DNA from: Panonychus citri
Taxonomy: Eukaryota > Arthropoda > Arachnida > Trombidiformes > Tetranychidae
DNA length: 64,000 bases
Reading direction: 5' to 3'
Assembly: GCF_014898815.1 (NCBI RefSeq)
Contig: NW_026515539.1
Span: forward strand, 1,984,001-2,048,000
A program made the translations under genes and the position numbers. The notes beneath the pieces are model-generated. The model worked only from the letters and a program-made list of their open reading frames with translations, did not search any database and was not told the origin of the DNA. This document shows, piece by piece, positions 1 through 12,454 of this stretch (its first letter is position 1; the number at the start of each line of letters is the position of its first letter).

Positions 1-1910
1 TAAATTAAATAGAAAAGAAAAGAAAAAAGTTTCAGGTCAAACTGTTTTCTAGTCAATTGTAAATTCTAATTTCTAATGTTTATCATGTAATATTAACAGC
101 TCAGTTCTCATGATGATTAAATATATTCAGAGGAAATTTTTCCATCAAAGAGATGAAGATAAAGTGACCACAGTTTAATCATGACCACATTTAGTTTGCT
201 GGTGATATTCTTGATTCTTGGTAATCAATTCAACATGATTACCATGAAAACGTAACAGAAATAGAATAATTTGTTTTATTTAATTAACTTCCGGTCAGTT
301 TTTGTTGTAAAGAAAAATCTAACAGCCATTTGATTGATATAAAAGTAAAAGGTTTGGACATTTTATCATTATTTATCCATGTCTCTTAAGGAAGTGTTTT
401 TCAAGATGATTTTGATCACCCTCACCCTCACCATCATGAAAGTAGGCTGGTTAGGTCTCTTCCTCCCTGAATCTCATCTTGGAATAAGTGATTAAATAAG
501 GTGTGGTCAAAGAAGATGGACAAAAGATGAGAAAGAATAAGGAAAATTATCCATTGATAGTTTATTGAACTTTTTCCTTGGAACATCAACACCATATGAT
601 CCAAGAGATTCATGGGAGAGATCATAAACAAAGAATAAGGAAAAAAGTTCTCGGACGATAAATACTCTCTCTCTCTCTCTCTCTCTTTCAAAAAAGATGA
701 ATTATGAGGATTTAGAAAGAGAAGAGAAATTTTGTTTTTCTTCTTGTCATCAAATAAGATCGGGGAATCAAAAGAGCAATTGTGATTTTGAATTCGAGAG
801 ATGAACTTTTATCCCTTAGGATAAACACAATGTCCACTCGAAAAGGTTCTAATCGAACATGTGTTTTTATGAACATTATCTTTTTCGCCGTTCATATTTT
901 CCTCTTTCAAATTGATCGAAAACATGAAGAAAGAAAAGTTCTTAACGGAAGTTAAATTTCATCTTTGATTGATGATAAACATGAGCATCATCATGAAACC
1001 GGATGTTGAAACTAAAAGTGTATCAAAAATGTACATGTATTAAAATTACATCATATTGATGATTGATTATCATCTTTGAATGGTAACAGTTACAATGATT
1101 TACTAATGATAATTGTACTTAAATTGTTATAATCGTTAGATGAACATGATAATAATAAATTTGATCCCTAATTGTATTGGATTAGCATTCGATGATTAAA
1201 TAATCATTTAATACTTTTATCAGATAATTAGTAAATTAATTACGTCAATTGATAAGTTTACAATTTAATCATGATTAAATACGATAGCTTAATCAACCAA
1301 CATGGCAATCAAGATATTTAATTCAATTAATACGATTAAATTTTTTTTTATTTTCTACTCTTTTAATTCATTTGATTTATTAATTATGACAAATATTAAA
1401 TAAAATCATGATTAACTGGGTTGAGGTTGTTAGAGGGAAAATCTTTTAATTGTTAACAATTAAAAGTTAATTTAAATTAACTTGAGATTTATAATAATTT
1501 GTAAATGTAATATAATAATTGGTTGATTAATTTTCACAATTTGTTTATAACTTTAGTTTCCTGGTTTAAGGTACTCAAACTAATTTAGTAAACAATGATT
1601 AACTTTAATTGTTTTAAATTGTTTGATTTGATTGAAATGATATATTATTCACAATTAATTGTAATTTCTGGTATATTTATAATAAAAGTCGTAACAATAT
1701 GGTTAATATAGTTGAGAATGATAAATTGTTGCAATTTAAATTGTTCACAAGAATGAAAATTTTCTCATTTAATTCACAGCAAAAATGAAAAACAATTAAC
1801 TCGTAATGAGGTTGGTAATTATTCACATTGAATATCATTGAATTAACCTTAATTGTTGGTGAAAGTTTTGCAAATTTGCAATTTTCTTATTTCATATTAA
1901 TAATTGTGCT
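1..1910. other. AT-rich gene-free sequence
   Basis: No convincing coding region is visible. The open frames here are short, low in complexity and lack splice-supported extensions. The stretch holds a (CT)n run at about 664-686 and many A/T-rich words such as TAATTGTAA. No RNA gene was recognised. Confidence 0.6.
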
Positions 1911-2596
1911 AATTATTAGGTATCCAAGTAAATAATGATACGATTTTTTGTCTCATTTTCAGATTTATTTTGAGAAATTAATAATTATAATAGAAATTAA
2001 TTGATAACACCATCTTGTAGAGAAAAAAACAAGCTTTCTAATGATATAAAATTTATTTTAATACCCTAATTAGTTAAACAACAATTAAAATTATCCCAAT
2101 ACAAAATTTTTTTGAAATTTCAGCCGCCGATTTCAAAGCCGATAATTTCGGCTTTAAACTCGGTGGAAAATTTTGAAAAGTTCATCAATCGATAGCTTGA
2201 CCATCTGAGTCTCTTCACAAAAAAAATCTCACTAATTGTTAATTGGGTTCAGAAAATTCCAACAATTAAACAAAAAAAGACTAATAATTTCCTATGGGCT
2301 TTTAACATTGAAAATTTTATTTTCAAAGAAAAAAGTGTTAAAATCCTTAAAAAGTTTTTGTCTATGGAAAATTAATGTTAAATCTTTTTTTGTTTAATTG
2401 TTGTTAATTGGGATAATTTTAATTGTTGTTTAACTAATTAGGGTATTAAAATAAATTTTATATCATTAGAAAGCTTGTTTTTTTCTCTACAAGATGGTGT
2501 TATCAATTAATTTCTATTATAATTATTAATTTCTCAAAATAAATCTGAAAATGAGACAAAAAATCGTATCATTATTTACTTGGATACCTAATAATT
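1911..2596. repeat. 190-bp perfect inverted repeat with 306-bp spacer (foldback or hairpin element)
   Basis: The left arm (1911-2100) and right arm (2407-2596) are exact reverse complements over 190 bp by direct reading, including the 7-base A/T run in the middle. The spacer (2101-2406) contains smaller nested palindromes: a GC-richer hairpin around 2136-2156 (AAAGCCGA / TCGGCTTT) and a roughly 21-bp inverted pair near 2262 and 2384. No open reading frame lies inside. The structure could be a foldback or MITE-like transposon, a long-hairpin RNA locus, or an assembly palindrome. No target-site duplication was found at the outer ends. Confidence 0.85.
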
Positions 2597-5500
2597 TCAT
2601 CAGCCAATTCAGACGAGTAAGATTAGTATGCAATCGTAATTAAATTAAATTGTTAATTTGCAATTGTTAATTGTAAATCAAATATTAGGATATCACAATT
2701 CACTCTGGGAAATCAATGTAATCGTAACATTTGGAGTATTTAACAATCTCTACATCTCATCAGGATGTTCATGTAATTTAATTGAATCCTTGGCACATTT
2801 GCATCCTCATCCTTTTATCATCTCTTCATCTTTCTTTTTCTTTCTTTCTATTAATCTTCTTATTCATTTGGAGTCTCCATCCTCATCCTCATCCTTTACG
2901 TACTTTTCTCGTAAACTTTTTTTTTACAAATCACTTTAATCTCTTTTTTTGTTACAATCAGAATCTCTTTCACATCTTCAATCTATCGTCACTTTATCAT
3001 CATACCTTTGATGATTTCGAAATCAAAAGAGAACCAAATTGAGGTAAAGTTCATTTCTGATTCTGATTCTTTTTTGTTCCTTATCTGTGATTAGGAAAGA
3101 GTGAATGAGAAATGAACATTTACAAAGTTTCAGGTTTATCTCTTTTTCTTTATCTGTTTCTCTCTCTCTCTCTCTCTCTCTCCCAATTTGAGAATCAAGA
3201 TTCTAAATGTACAGTTAGATCATGAAGAGACTGCTTATTAGTTTTCCATCATCATCATCATCATCAGGAATGATAAAAGTTTCAACAAATACAAAGAATC
3301 ACCATGACTGTGAGTGTACATGGTGTTTACAGAAATGGTTCTCGATCCCATTTAGGAAAAATAATCACCTTTACATAGGGAATTGCTTATGACATCAAAT
3401 CACGCGACAATATATTTCCACCTTGTTTTTATTTCTTTTGCGGTGGGAAAAAAGAAATAAGAAAGATGATGATGATCGTAGTGGGAGGAGGAAGACTAGA
3501 TAAAGAAGACGATAAACATGATAATCATGAAAACTGATATTATATTAATGATGATGAGGGAAAAAAACCCGAAAAAAAAACCTAAACAAAGAATCAAGAG
3601 AATCTATTGAAAGAATTGAAAAATAATACCCTAGGTAGATGCTCAGGAATATCCAAAGAGTAAGCAAAACTGATTGAGAAAAATTCTGCTGAACTTCATG
3701 AAACTTCATGATTGTTGCGATATCGACAAAGGTAACATTTAACTCTCAGTGAACCAAAGAGTAAATCAAACATACAGATTTTCATTTGTAATATTTAAAT
3801 GCTAATTGGAAAATCAAAACCACAACAATTAAATTGTTCTTATCCATCATTATTATCGCACCTTCAACCTAATTGTAACAACAACCATGAATAACTGATT
3901 GATTGATTTTAATTTACCACAGTGATTAATGATTAGTTAAATTGTGTATTTTGCTATTATTACTCCCACCATTTATAATACATTACTCGTATGAATCAAA
4001 TGGCTTTTAATCAGTAATGATTAATGATGAATCATCATTAACCATACTTTGATTAATTATCATTCTAATTGTTCAAATTGTCTTGTTATTCATTATTTTA
4101 TCATTTTAAATTCAGTTTCAAACCTTAATCTGTTTCAAGATTACAGATTTAATCAACGTGAATGTTAAATTATCATTTGTATGTAACGATCAGTTTTATT
4201 CACCAGGATGGCCAAATGATAACGAATTTAATTTTATGCTCTGATTGTTATCCACATTTAATGTTATTACCTTAATCAATGAATAAGGTGTAAGATAATC
4301 AAGATAATCAACAGCATCATGATTACAATAAAGTTTTACAGGCAATTTAATCCTCTGAACGGAATCAAGAATTGCAAAGAAATATAAACGATCACAATTT
4401 ACATTTGATTGTTGATCTATTCAATTTACTCCATGTGTTTAATTGCTATTGATTCTTACAATTAATACAAGAATTCATGTTTTGCTTTTCCCTTTTATCA
4501 TCAATTCAACTAATTGTAAATCAATAGTCAACAATGATCAAGATTATAATGATTATGAAAATAATCAATTACAAGGGTTTAACTAATTTAATTCAGTGGT
4601 AATGATTGATACGATTATCATGAATACCCTGAATCGATATTAAAATTTCAAAATGAATAATTTTAATCCATTAATTCAGTTTATTGGACCAGAAAATTAA
4701 ACTTTCTTTAATTTTGATTCAACTTATACTAATTCATCTGAAATTGATTAAATCTTTATCATGATAAGTTATATGTAATAGCTTTTAATCAGATAATGAA
4801 CACAAATGGATCTAATAAACCCAATTGCAATTAGTTAATTAGTGGATAATTGGATTGGTAAACAATTTTTATAAACTAATCACAATTGAATTGTATTGAA
4901 AATGTCTATTGACTAATTGAATAGACAATAAGAATACAAAAGAATAGAAAAAAAAAGTTTTTCTTCTTCAGGAAATACAAAAAGTCAGAACTTTTTTGAG
5001 AAAATATTAGAGAAAAAGTTCGAGACTTTTCTCTTTTCATCGAATTTTTTTAGTTCTTTCATCGATTCCAACAGTAATTTCTCTCCTCCTTCTTCCAGGT
5101 AAGAACCATTATTAGAGTTACATGAAATTCTGATACCATTATTATCATTTTATATTCCTGAAGTTTATGGAATCGAAATGTTAAGAGTAACCTTATATTA
5201 TCCTGCTCAAGAATTTCAACTCTCCCTCTCTCTCTCTCTCTCCCATGAAAACAACTACGATAAAATAACTATTATGGTATTAGTACAATAATAGCAAAAT
5301 AATAATAATCTTGTAATAATGTGAATAGTTGATTTTTTTGTTTCTTTGTTGATCAACAATCAAAGGAAATAGAAAAAAAAATCGACAAAAATTGATTCGG
5401 ATTATGTTGTTAGGAATAGTAGACAATCAATCATGATCACCATGTTACTTAGAGTCCGGATAACACTCTGGAAATTGGATATGTTTGAATATCATCACAT

Positions 5501-8500
5501 AATAACTTATTAACATGAAGATATTAGATGAGAATATATGAAGAAAAAAAAATATCCAATCAATATTGTTTCCTTATTTCTCTCTTATGAAAAGTTCTGG
5601 TCAAGTATCCGAGTCAGAATGTGATTACATGGGATTAGGTTGACAATTTGATGATTATTATCTACAGTTAATAAATTAATGGTTATCATAATTATCTTGA
5701 CACAACATTTACACACTCACACACACTTGAAATGATGGATAAATTATCAGTATGTGAGAAAAAAAGTTCTGTTATAAAATATCGCCTCAAGGTAAATATG
5801 ACTTTCTGATGAATTCCTTTTCTCTCATCATAATCATGGTGAATATTCAAAAACAGAATATTTCAACTTGCATCATCCTTTCCAATCCTTATTAACAATC
5901 CTCAAGCTATTTACAAACACACAACAGTCAAGATGATGATAAAAGTATTATCTTCATCATCTCATCTTCTCACTGATGATATTTCTGTATCTCTCTCTCT
6001 ATATATATGAATGTATCTATTGAGAAATCTTTCCATTCATATAAAATATTATGATTCATTTCCAATAAGAAAAGGTAAGAGAAGAAAATTTTTTTTCTTC
6101 TCAACAACATACATCATTCAGATTCTTTACTGAAATATTATTAATTTATCATGAAGAAAAGAATCATCATCATCTTCATCTTCTCTTCTCATCCTCAACA
6201 ATAATAATGATATTATATTTGAATAGTAACTTTATCATTCTGTGATAATGATATGATGTTTGAAATATTAGGTAGAAGGAAAAAAAAACAGATTGAAGAG
6301 AAATTTTTTTCTTCTCCAGGTAAAATCATCTTATTACCATGATGATGACGATGATTCAGTTTCATGATAATAATATTTAATATGATTATTTGTCATAATG
6401 AAAAAGAAATCAGGTAAATATTTTAACAATGAAAACGTCATATGATTGTGAACAATCAACAATAATATTATCATTTTCAGGACAATTATCATCATTTCAA
6501 GAATAGTGATTAAACTGTACATGATAAGTTAATTGTAATTCGTGTATTTTAATCATTATTAAAGTACAATTATTTTTCTTCTATCTCTTTGATTGTACAA
6601 TCCTGGATTCTATTTAAATTTGGTTCGTCTTATTACAACAATTAACATATTATTTTCTTTACTTTTTTTTCATAAAGAAAGTAATTTATTTAACTACATT
6701 CTTAATAATGATTATATCTTTTAAAGTCTGTTAATTTAGTTTAAATTGTTACAATTGACTGATTATCTTTGCAATTGTATTATTATAATCTATTAATATT
6801 GAGCGGTTTTTTACCAGTAAAGCTTTACTATTAGGTGAGTTTGCTGAAATGATGTTGTTATATTGGTTAATATAATGATGAACTTATCATTCATGATCAT
6901 CATCATGTTATTAAATGTTATCAACATGATGATGGAATCACTTTTCATGATAAGAGAGACTCATCAGAATCAGAATCATCTTAACAATTGTTTTCTCCAC
7001 TTGACTCCACTTTCTTTGGTTTCGAATATCTTGTTTTCTTTTTCGTCTTTAGAAATTTTTTTTCTTTTTCTTGTTGAATTTTTCTTTTCTTCTTTTATGG
7101 AACTTTTTAACCTTCTAAAGATAAAGCAAAGATGATGAGGATGATTTAGTTAGAGAAGATGGTTCTAAGTGTCCTGTTCCATCTTCTTCAGTGAAACTCC
7201 TTTTAACTTTTTCTTCTTCCGAGGAGTTTTCCTCTCACTCTGTCTAACGAATTGTTATTTATGAAATTTATTGAAATTCGAATGATAAAATGTAATCTAT
7301 TTCTCTCTCTCTCTCTCTCAACTATTCAGCGTTATCTTCATGCTGAATGTTGAGCCACCAGGAAAAACAAAAAGAGTAAACAAAAAAAGGTAACATTAAG
7401 CTTGAAATTGTTTTTCTTTACTATTGGTTACCATGAATGAGCTTCAGAATCAACCAGAAATAACTATTCAATTCAATTCTAACCAATTGTTCAATCATCA
7501 ATTGAATAAATTGTTATTCTTGAATATAATGTATCTTACTCTTTCCCCCCTGAATCTTTTTCTCCTATTCCTGCTCTCCATGAAGCTAACCCAATACTCT
7601 TACTCTCACTTTCTCTATTCTATTCAGTATGTACTAGTATGTTTCTAATAATCAAGTAAACATGAAAAACTAGCCTTGAAACTATTTAGCAAACATGATG
7701 ACAAAGAAAAGAAAACTCAATACAACATAACAAGCTACGAGTCATGGAATCAATCATGACCCATGAAAGATCAAATTCAACTAATTAAGTGAATATAATA
7801 AGTGAATTTATATTAGTATTATTTAGATTGGAAATGAATATACAAAAAGAGAGTAGAAAGTTTTTCTAACATGTTAGTTTATTGAGTAAATCATGACGAA
7901 ATAAGTTCCGATAAGGAAAACGAAGTGACAAAACTTTCCCATTCAGAATTGACCATTAAACCAGGATGGATAAGGAAAAAAGTTCCGAAAGGAAAATCAG
8001 CTTACACCATATACTTTGTGTTGGAATGTAAATACAAAAAAAACCAACAAAATTTTCGAAAGTAATGAATCAAATGACAATTAACAGAAATTATCAACAA
8101 ATTACCTCAATTATCATGAATTTACTTAAATAATGGTGAATAAAAAAGTTACAATGACCAATCAAAGTAACCAAATCTCGGAGATACTCGTGATTAACCA
8201 AATTATTAAGTAAATTAAATCAAATGAACACTCATTTAAATTGTAAGTAGTAAATAAAATCCTTATTGACGACAAAATCATGATTAATAAGCAACATAAT
8301 CAGTCATTTAATTCATTTAATCAAACAGTACACAACAATTTAAATATACCTTGCGGATAGTGATTTAGATGGTTAATTTAATAAATCACTTGAAAAGAAA
8401 CAAGTTTGACAGTTTAAATTAAAGATATTATTTAACGATCATTAAGTCTTATCAAATTGTAAATACACAGAACAATTAACTAATTGTAAGCCTTAATTGC

Positions 8501-9285
8501 GACACGATTGTTTTTATTGATTAGATTTACCAATGATTAATTCATGTTAATCATTAGGTAAAATAACAAGGACTAGACTTTATGTTAATCGTTGTAATTT
8601 GGGACTACAATTAATTCAATATGATATTGTAATTTGAAATAATCATGATGATGGTTGTAGGTTATGATTATGATTTGTTCATGACGATCATAGTTCTGGG
8701 ATTCTGAATTGAAAACAAAAAGTTCTGAATGAAAAATGCTAGAAACACCTCTGAATATCAAGTTAATAATCAACCTAATGGTAATAATGATTGACAATAT
8801 CATTAACACAATTGAAAATTTCACTAACCATTAACATTTATCATTAATATATAAATAATATTATTGTTTTATTTTCATTATGATTAAACATTATTGTTAA
8901 CTATTTAGGATTGTAAATGAACATTGGATAAAAACAGGATGATTAACTGTAATTGTGTGTTGAAACTTTTAACCAAAGGTTCAGATTTAACAATTAAAGC
9001 TTTAATTATGATTCATGATTATTATTATTGTAACATTATTATCAATGATTTAATTAAAGCTATCAATATATTATTATGTACATTATATTTAATGCCTTTG
9101 GTTGTGAGTGATTGTCATTGATTGTTAACATCAAGTTTGTTGTGATTAAAATGATAATTGTTCATCGAGTATGAATGTTGATGTACTTTGATAGGTGAAA
9201 GTGTCTGTTGATGATTTGGATAAGGATTTTGGTGTAATTGTCAAGAAGATAATGTGATGATGATGATGATAAAGATTAAATATGT
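2597..9285. other. AT-rich spacer, no supported gene
   Basis: About 6.7 kb of AT-rich DNA. It holds (CT)n runs at 3159-3182, around 5220-5242 and around 7301-7319, and CATCCT-rich pyrimidine stretches near 2800-2900. Open frames at 2658-3042, 6863-7135 and 7424-7648 are low in complexity and match no family I know. No tRNA or other RNA gene is apparent. Confidence 0.55.
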
Positions 9286-9522
9286 TTAGATATCTATCGA
9301 CAAATATTGATAAATGTTTGGATCTTGAGTTGGAAAAAGAAAAAAATTGATCTTTCTCATCGAACTTGTCTTATCGAGTTCTGATGATAATCGATGATAT
9401 CGCTTAATTTCTAGCTTATCATCATCATCTTCTTCTTCTCCATGTTTCTCTTTTCTTTGCAATCCATTTTCTATCATCATCGATCTTTTTTCATTATCAT
9501 CTCCGAGCTTCGTCATCTCCAT
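9286..9522 (-). CDS. hypothetical charged ORF beside the retrotransposon
   Basis: A 78-codon frame with an ATG at 9522. It is hydrophilic, with an acidic patch (EEEDDDD) and many Lys/Arg/Glu residues, which is less biased than the poly-T or poly-ATG frames around it. The retrotransposon boundary lies only 15 bases upstream of the ATG. It could be the first exon of a gene displaced by the insertion, or a chance frame. No donor splice site or family match was identified. Confidence 0.15.
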   Translation of the reverse strand: MEMTKLGDDNEKRSMMIENGLQRKEKHGEEEDDDDKLEIKRYHRLSSELDKTSSMRKINFFLFPTQDPNIYQYLSIDI

Positions 9523-9537
9523 GAAAGTAAATATAAT

Positions 9538-10186
9538 TGAAGGGTTGGATACGGCAATAAATACTAAGAGAAGGTGAGTTCGGTTAGATTTAGGCTTTCC
9601 CCTCTACATTTGTTTTGTGTTTGGGCACGACCTACTTTGCTTCAATTAATTTGAAACACACTTAATCAATTAACTCACTTTGAAGGTGATAAAGACACTT
9701 ATTCAATTTAAACATCAAGTTTATATTTTATTGAACAAAATAAGAAAGATGATAAAACGGAGAAGTCAAGACTAAACTGGTCAAGACAAGGGTTGGGGTG
9801 AGACTCCTTACTAAGAGGAGGATTGATTGGCTTTTTATAGCAAAGACCAATGTAGAGACAAAAGAGGAAATGGAAATGATAAAGGCAAAGGCTTAAAGTT
9901 GCCAATGGGAAAAGTAAAAAGAAGATGATAAATAGTTGAGCTATGGCTTGAAGGTGATTCTCACGGTCAAGATCACTTAGAAAGAGTGACTTTCAGTTAA
10001 TCTGAATAATGAGCTCGAAAGCTTAGCAAAAGAAAAGAATTAGTAAAATTTTAGAAATAAAGAAAATTCAAAATTGGGGGATTAACATAGAGATTAAATG
10101 AGTCTAATTAGAGTAGAATTGATTTCAAGGTTTTAATCTTGAGAATCACAATAAAAGGGCTGAGGAGGCTAATTTACTACCCAACA
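9538..10186 (-). repeat. 3' long terminal repeat
   Basis: This 649-bp copy matches 19544-20188 except for four single-base length differences in short homopolymers and one substitution (AAAAGGGC versus AAAGGGGC). A TATAAAAAG box is at 9831-9839 and an AATAAA signal at 9727-9732, both read on the minus strand. In this copy the AATAAA would end the element's transcript. Confidence 0.95.
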
Positions 10187-10200
10187 CATCTACTCCTTTT
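10187..10200 (-). other. candidate polypurine tract
   Basis: On the minus strand the bases just before the 3' LTR read AAAAGGAG followed by TAGATG, which is the expected place for plus-strand priming. The tract is short and has one pyrimidine interruption next to the LTR. It overlaps the last codons of the exonuclease-like frame. Confidence 0.5.
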
Positions 10201-11518
10201 GATTAAGATATCTCTTCAGAACTTTGATTGGGATTCTTGAAGATGATACTTTGGAATCTGATTTGGTATCAGGGTTAGAGATGAGCAGAACACTTTCACT
10301 TGTTGATGCGTATTTGAGCAGGTTATCCATGGCTCGGTCGAAATCAATTTCAAGCGAATCTTCATCAGGTTCATTCTCTGATGGTTCTTTTTCCATGTTA
10401 ATTGTGGATAGAGTCTCATTTGGTGAGTCTACATCAGGATCTTGGTCGATCTCTTTAGGTGATTCCTTTTCTTTTTCTTTGATTGGAGATTCAACAGTTT
10501 CAGTTGTTGAATTGATGATGAGATTTTCGATCTCAATTGGAGGTTCTTCTTGATTCTTTTGAGGTTCAACAATTTCAATTGTTGTGTCAACTTGATTTAA
10601 AGTTGATGATGAGGTGGCAACAATTTGTTGACTTGTTTCCTGGATTGATTCAGGTTCGTTTTCCTCTCTAATGTCCATTAGGGCTGGTGGTTGATAATTG
10701 GCTTGTTTAAGCAAAGTTTCATCAGGTTTTACACAATTAGAATTGTAACCTGGATCATCTCGATTATTGAAATGACCATAATGGTTCCAATTATTAGGCC
10801 AAGACATTTCTCCGGATTCTACCTTTTTAGTGTAGAGATACAATAAAGCGGAGATTTTAGCATTACCACATGAACTGGTAACATTTTGATAATGAATACC
10901 ATCACAAAGATCATCAGCTTGTTGCTCGATGTCCTTCCAGAAGAGGAGATAAAGTTGCATGGTGGTTATCGCTTCAAGAGCAGGCGAGTGGGCATCATTT
11001 GGTATGGTGTAGCCATGAAAAACCAAGAAAGCAATTAAGCTTAGGTTAATTGGTGAACTTTTGTATGGAGAGAAGAAACTTGTTAGGTCTCTCATTTTAT
11101 GTTGGAGAAATGCGATTTCTGAGTTTTCTAATCCCAGGGCATTAAGCTGGTTGTAGATTCCGGCTCCAACGATTATATCGGCTACGATGAGATATTTTAA
11201 AACTTGGTCTCGGGCGCTTCTAAGAGCTTTAGCGTGTTTAACATCGCTATGTTTAAGGCCATGAAAGTGGGTGTCGATTTTTTCAATGTTGTGGTTCTTG
11301 ACGAACGTTTCGTAGACCACTTCTAAGTTGGCATCAACCATGATGATCCAACAGGGGCGAGGTATTAATTTACCTTGTTCATAAACTCGGACACAGGCCA
11401 TTGACAAACAAAAGGTTGTCGTTTTCTTTGGGAACTCAACTGCAGCGGCTTTGATAGCTTCGATGCTTCTCGTGAAGAGGAGGTAAAATGGCTGCTGGTC
11501 GGCGTCGAAAGGTTTCAG
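10190..11518 (-). CDS. retrotransposon third region, C-terminal part: degenerate REXO1/ISG20-like DEDDh exonuclease domain
   Basis: The frame is open from just after the TAA at 11519-11521 to the TAG at 10190; the first ATG is at 11401. The first half aligns with REXO1-type RNA exonucleases: a central VVYETFVKN strand, THFHGL where the family has T-x-F-S-G, VGAGIYNQLNALGL at the Exo II position, and an AHSPALEAITTMQLY segment at Exo III. The metal-binding residues appear lost. The Exo I D-x-E position reads S-M-A, the Exo II aspartate reads Q, and the Exo III H-x4-D reads H-x4-E; only the histidine persists. The second half is an acidic Glu/Ser/Pro-rich tail. The domain is probably inactive as a nuclease and could act as an RNA-binding or partner-binding fold. 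Assignment is by motif recall, not search. Confidence 0.65.
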   Translation of the reverse strand: MKPFDADQQPFYLLFTRSIEAIKAAAVEFPKKTTTFCLSMACVRVYEQGKLIPRPCWIIMVDANLEVVYETFVKNHNIEKIDTHFHGLKHSDVKHAKALRSARDQVLKYLIVADIIVGAGIYNQLNALGLENSEIAFLQHKMRDLTSFFSPYKSSPINLSLIAFLVFHGYTIPNDAHSPALEAITTMQLYLLFWKDIEQQADDLCDGIHYQNVTSSCGNAKISALLYLYTKKVESGEMSWPNNWNHYGHFNNRDDPGYNSNCVKPDETLLKQANYQPPALMDIREENEPESIQETSQQIVATSSSTLNQVDTTIEIVEPQKNQEEPPIEIENLIINSTTETVESPIKEKEKESPKEIDQDPDVDSPNETLSTINMEKEPSENEPDEDSLEIDFDRAMDNLLKYASTSESVLLISNPDTKSDSKVSSSRIPIKVLKRYLNQKE

Positions 11519-12454
11519 TTAGTCGACGTTTTTTTCAGTTTCTTCACTGAAACGGCGTTGAGGTCTTTCATCTTTGATTTCCGAACCAGGGGTTAAGATA
11601 CTTGGAAATCCTTTAGTTAACTCGATAGCAGCATGACGTTCATTTTCTGGTAACCTATTAAATGGGTTGATTCTGAACCAGGGTAAATTTGTTTCGGATA
11701 CGTCAGAGGCGAGACTTGTTAGTGAACAAATCGAGGAAGTTGAGTCTGATCGGGATAAATTGGATTGATAGGAACGGAATCCACGATGACTGTAGTTTCT
11801 TTGGTAGTATTTCAACCATTCAGTTGATTCTCGTAACAGAAAACCAGGAATTGATCTCCACTTGAAAGTGTGAGGTCGAGGTAAAATTGATGGGTTCGGC
11901 TTTGAACCGACTGTTGGTGTAAATCCGACATCTTGTAGAAATTTTTCTCCTTCATAAAGAGGATAAGTCGGGTCATTGGTTCTGACTGTATTTTCCCAGC
12001 GTTGCAGAGAAAGGTCGGTGTGGCGACGAATTGATATTGGACCAAGTTGAGGGTCCTCAGGATTTTCATCTCTTTGTTGAATTAAACAGGCCCAGACTTT
12101 GAATTTATCTTGCCAGTATTCGGGGATTGAAAGAGATTTTGGAGCTCCTTTGATATGAGCTGGAAGGTAGTTACCTAATTTACGAGGGATGAGGGCGAGT
12201 TCATTTTTAACTGACCCATGACGAAATTTGGTCTTAACACTAAAGTTAAGATGGTGAACGATGTAACCACGGCGGCAAAGTCTTGCATGATCAGGAAATT
12301 TGACAACAGAAAGTTGTTCGTGACACATTGATCGGTTACAGATTAACCTACATTCAGAGTAGAGGTTGAAAGATGATGAACAAGTAATTTGTTCAATCGA
12401 TGGGTATGGTTTATCATTGTAGACTCGTGTTAAACAGTCTTGATAAATGCACAA
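11519..12454 (-). CDS. retrotransposon third region, middle part
   Basis: An open frame of about 311 codons ending at TAA 11519-11521, in the same frame as the exonuclease-like segment that follows. The annotated start is a TTG, and the frame continues upstream a little, so it is probably joined to the finger-containing frame by a +1 shift or a one-base error near 12455-12515. The first 60 residues are rich in Cys and His (C-x6-C, then S-E-C, L-I-C, S-M-C, L-C), which may complete the cross-brace finger begun upstream. The rest is unrecognised, with a Ser-rich stretch near residues 225-255. Confidence 0.5.
   Translation of the reverse strand: MCIYQDCLTRVYNDKPYPSIEQITCSSSFNLYSECRLICNRSMCHEQLSVVKFPDHARLCRRGYIVHHLNFSVKTKFRHGSVKNELALIPRKLGNYLPAHIKGAPKSLSIPEYWQDKFKVWACLIQQRDENPEDPQLGPISIRRHTDLSLQRWENTVRTNDPTYPLYEGEKFLQDVGFTPTVGSKPNPSILPRPHTFKWRSIPGFLLRESTEWLKYYQRNYSHRGFRSYQSNLSRSDSTSSICSLTSLASDVSETNLPWFRINPFNRLPENERHAAIELTKGFPSILTPGSEIKDERPQRRFSEETEKNVD

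Noticed and set aside
434..691. 85-codon minus-strand frame
   Set aside because: It begins within a CT/GA microsatellite, has no family resemblance and lies in AT-rich noncoding sequence.
2658..3042. Two overlapping plus-strand frames rich in Ser, Phe and His
   Set aside because: Both follow CATCCT and TTTC low-complexity DNA; overlapping frames of equal quality show there is no coding bias.
9708..9905. 65-codon frame in the 3' LTR
   Set aside because: It lies inside the LTR and is a chance frame; the same LTR at 19544-20188 has single-base length changes that break it.
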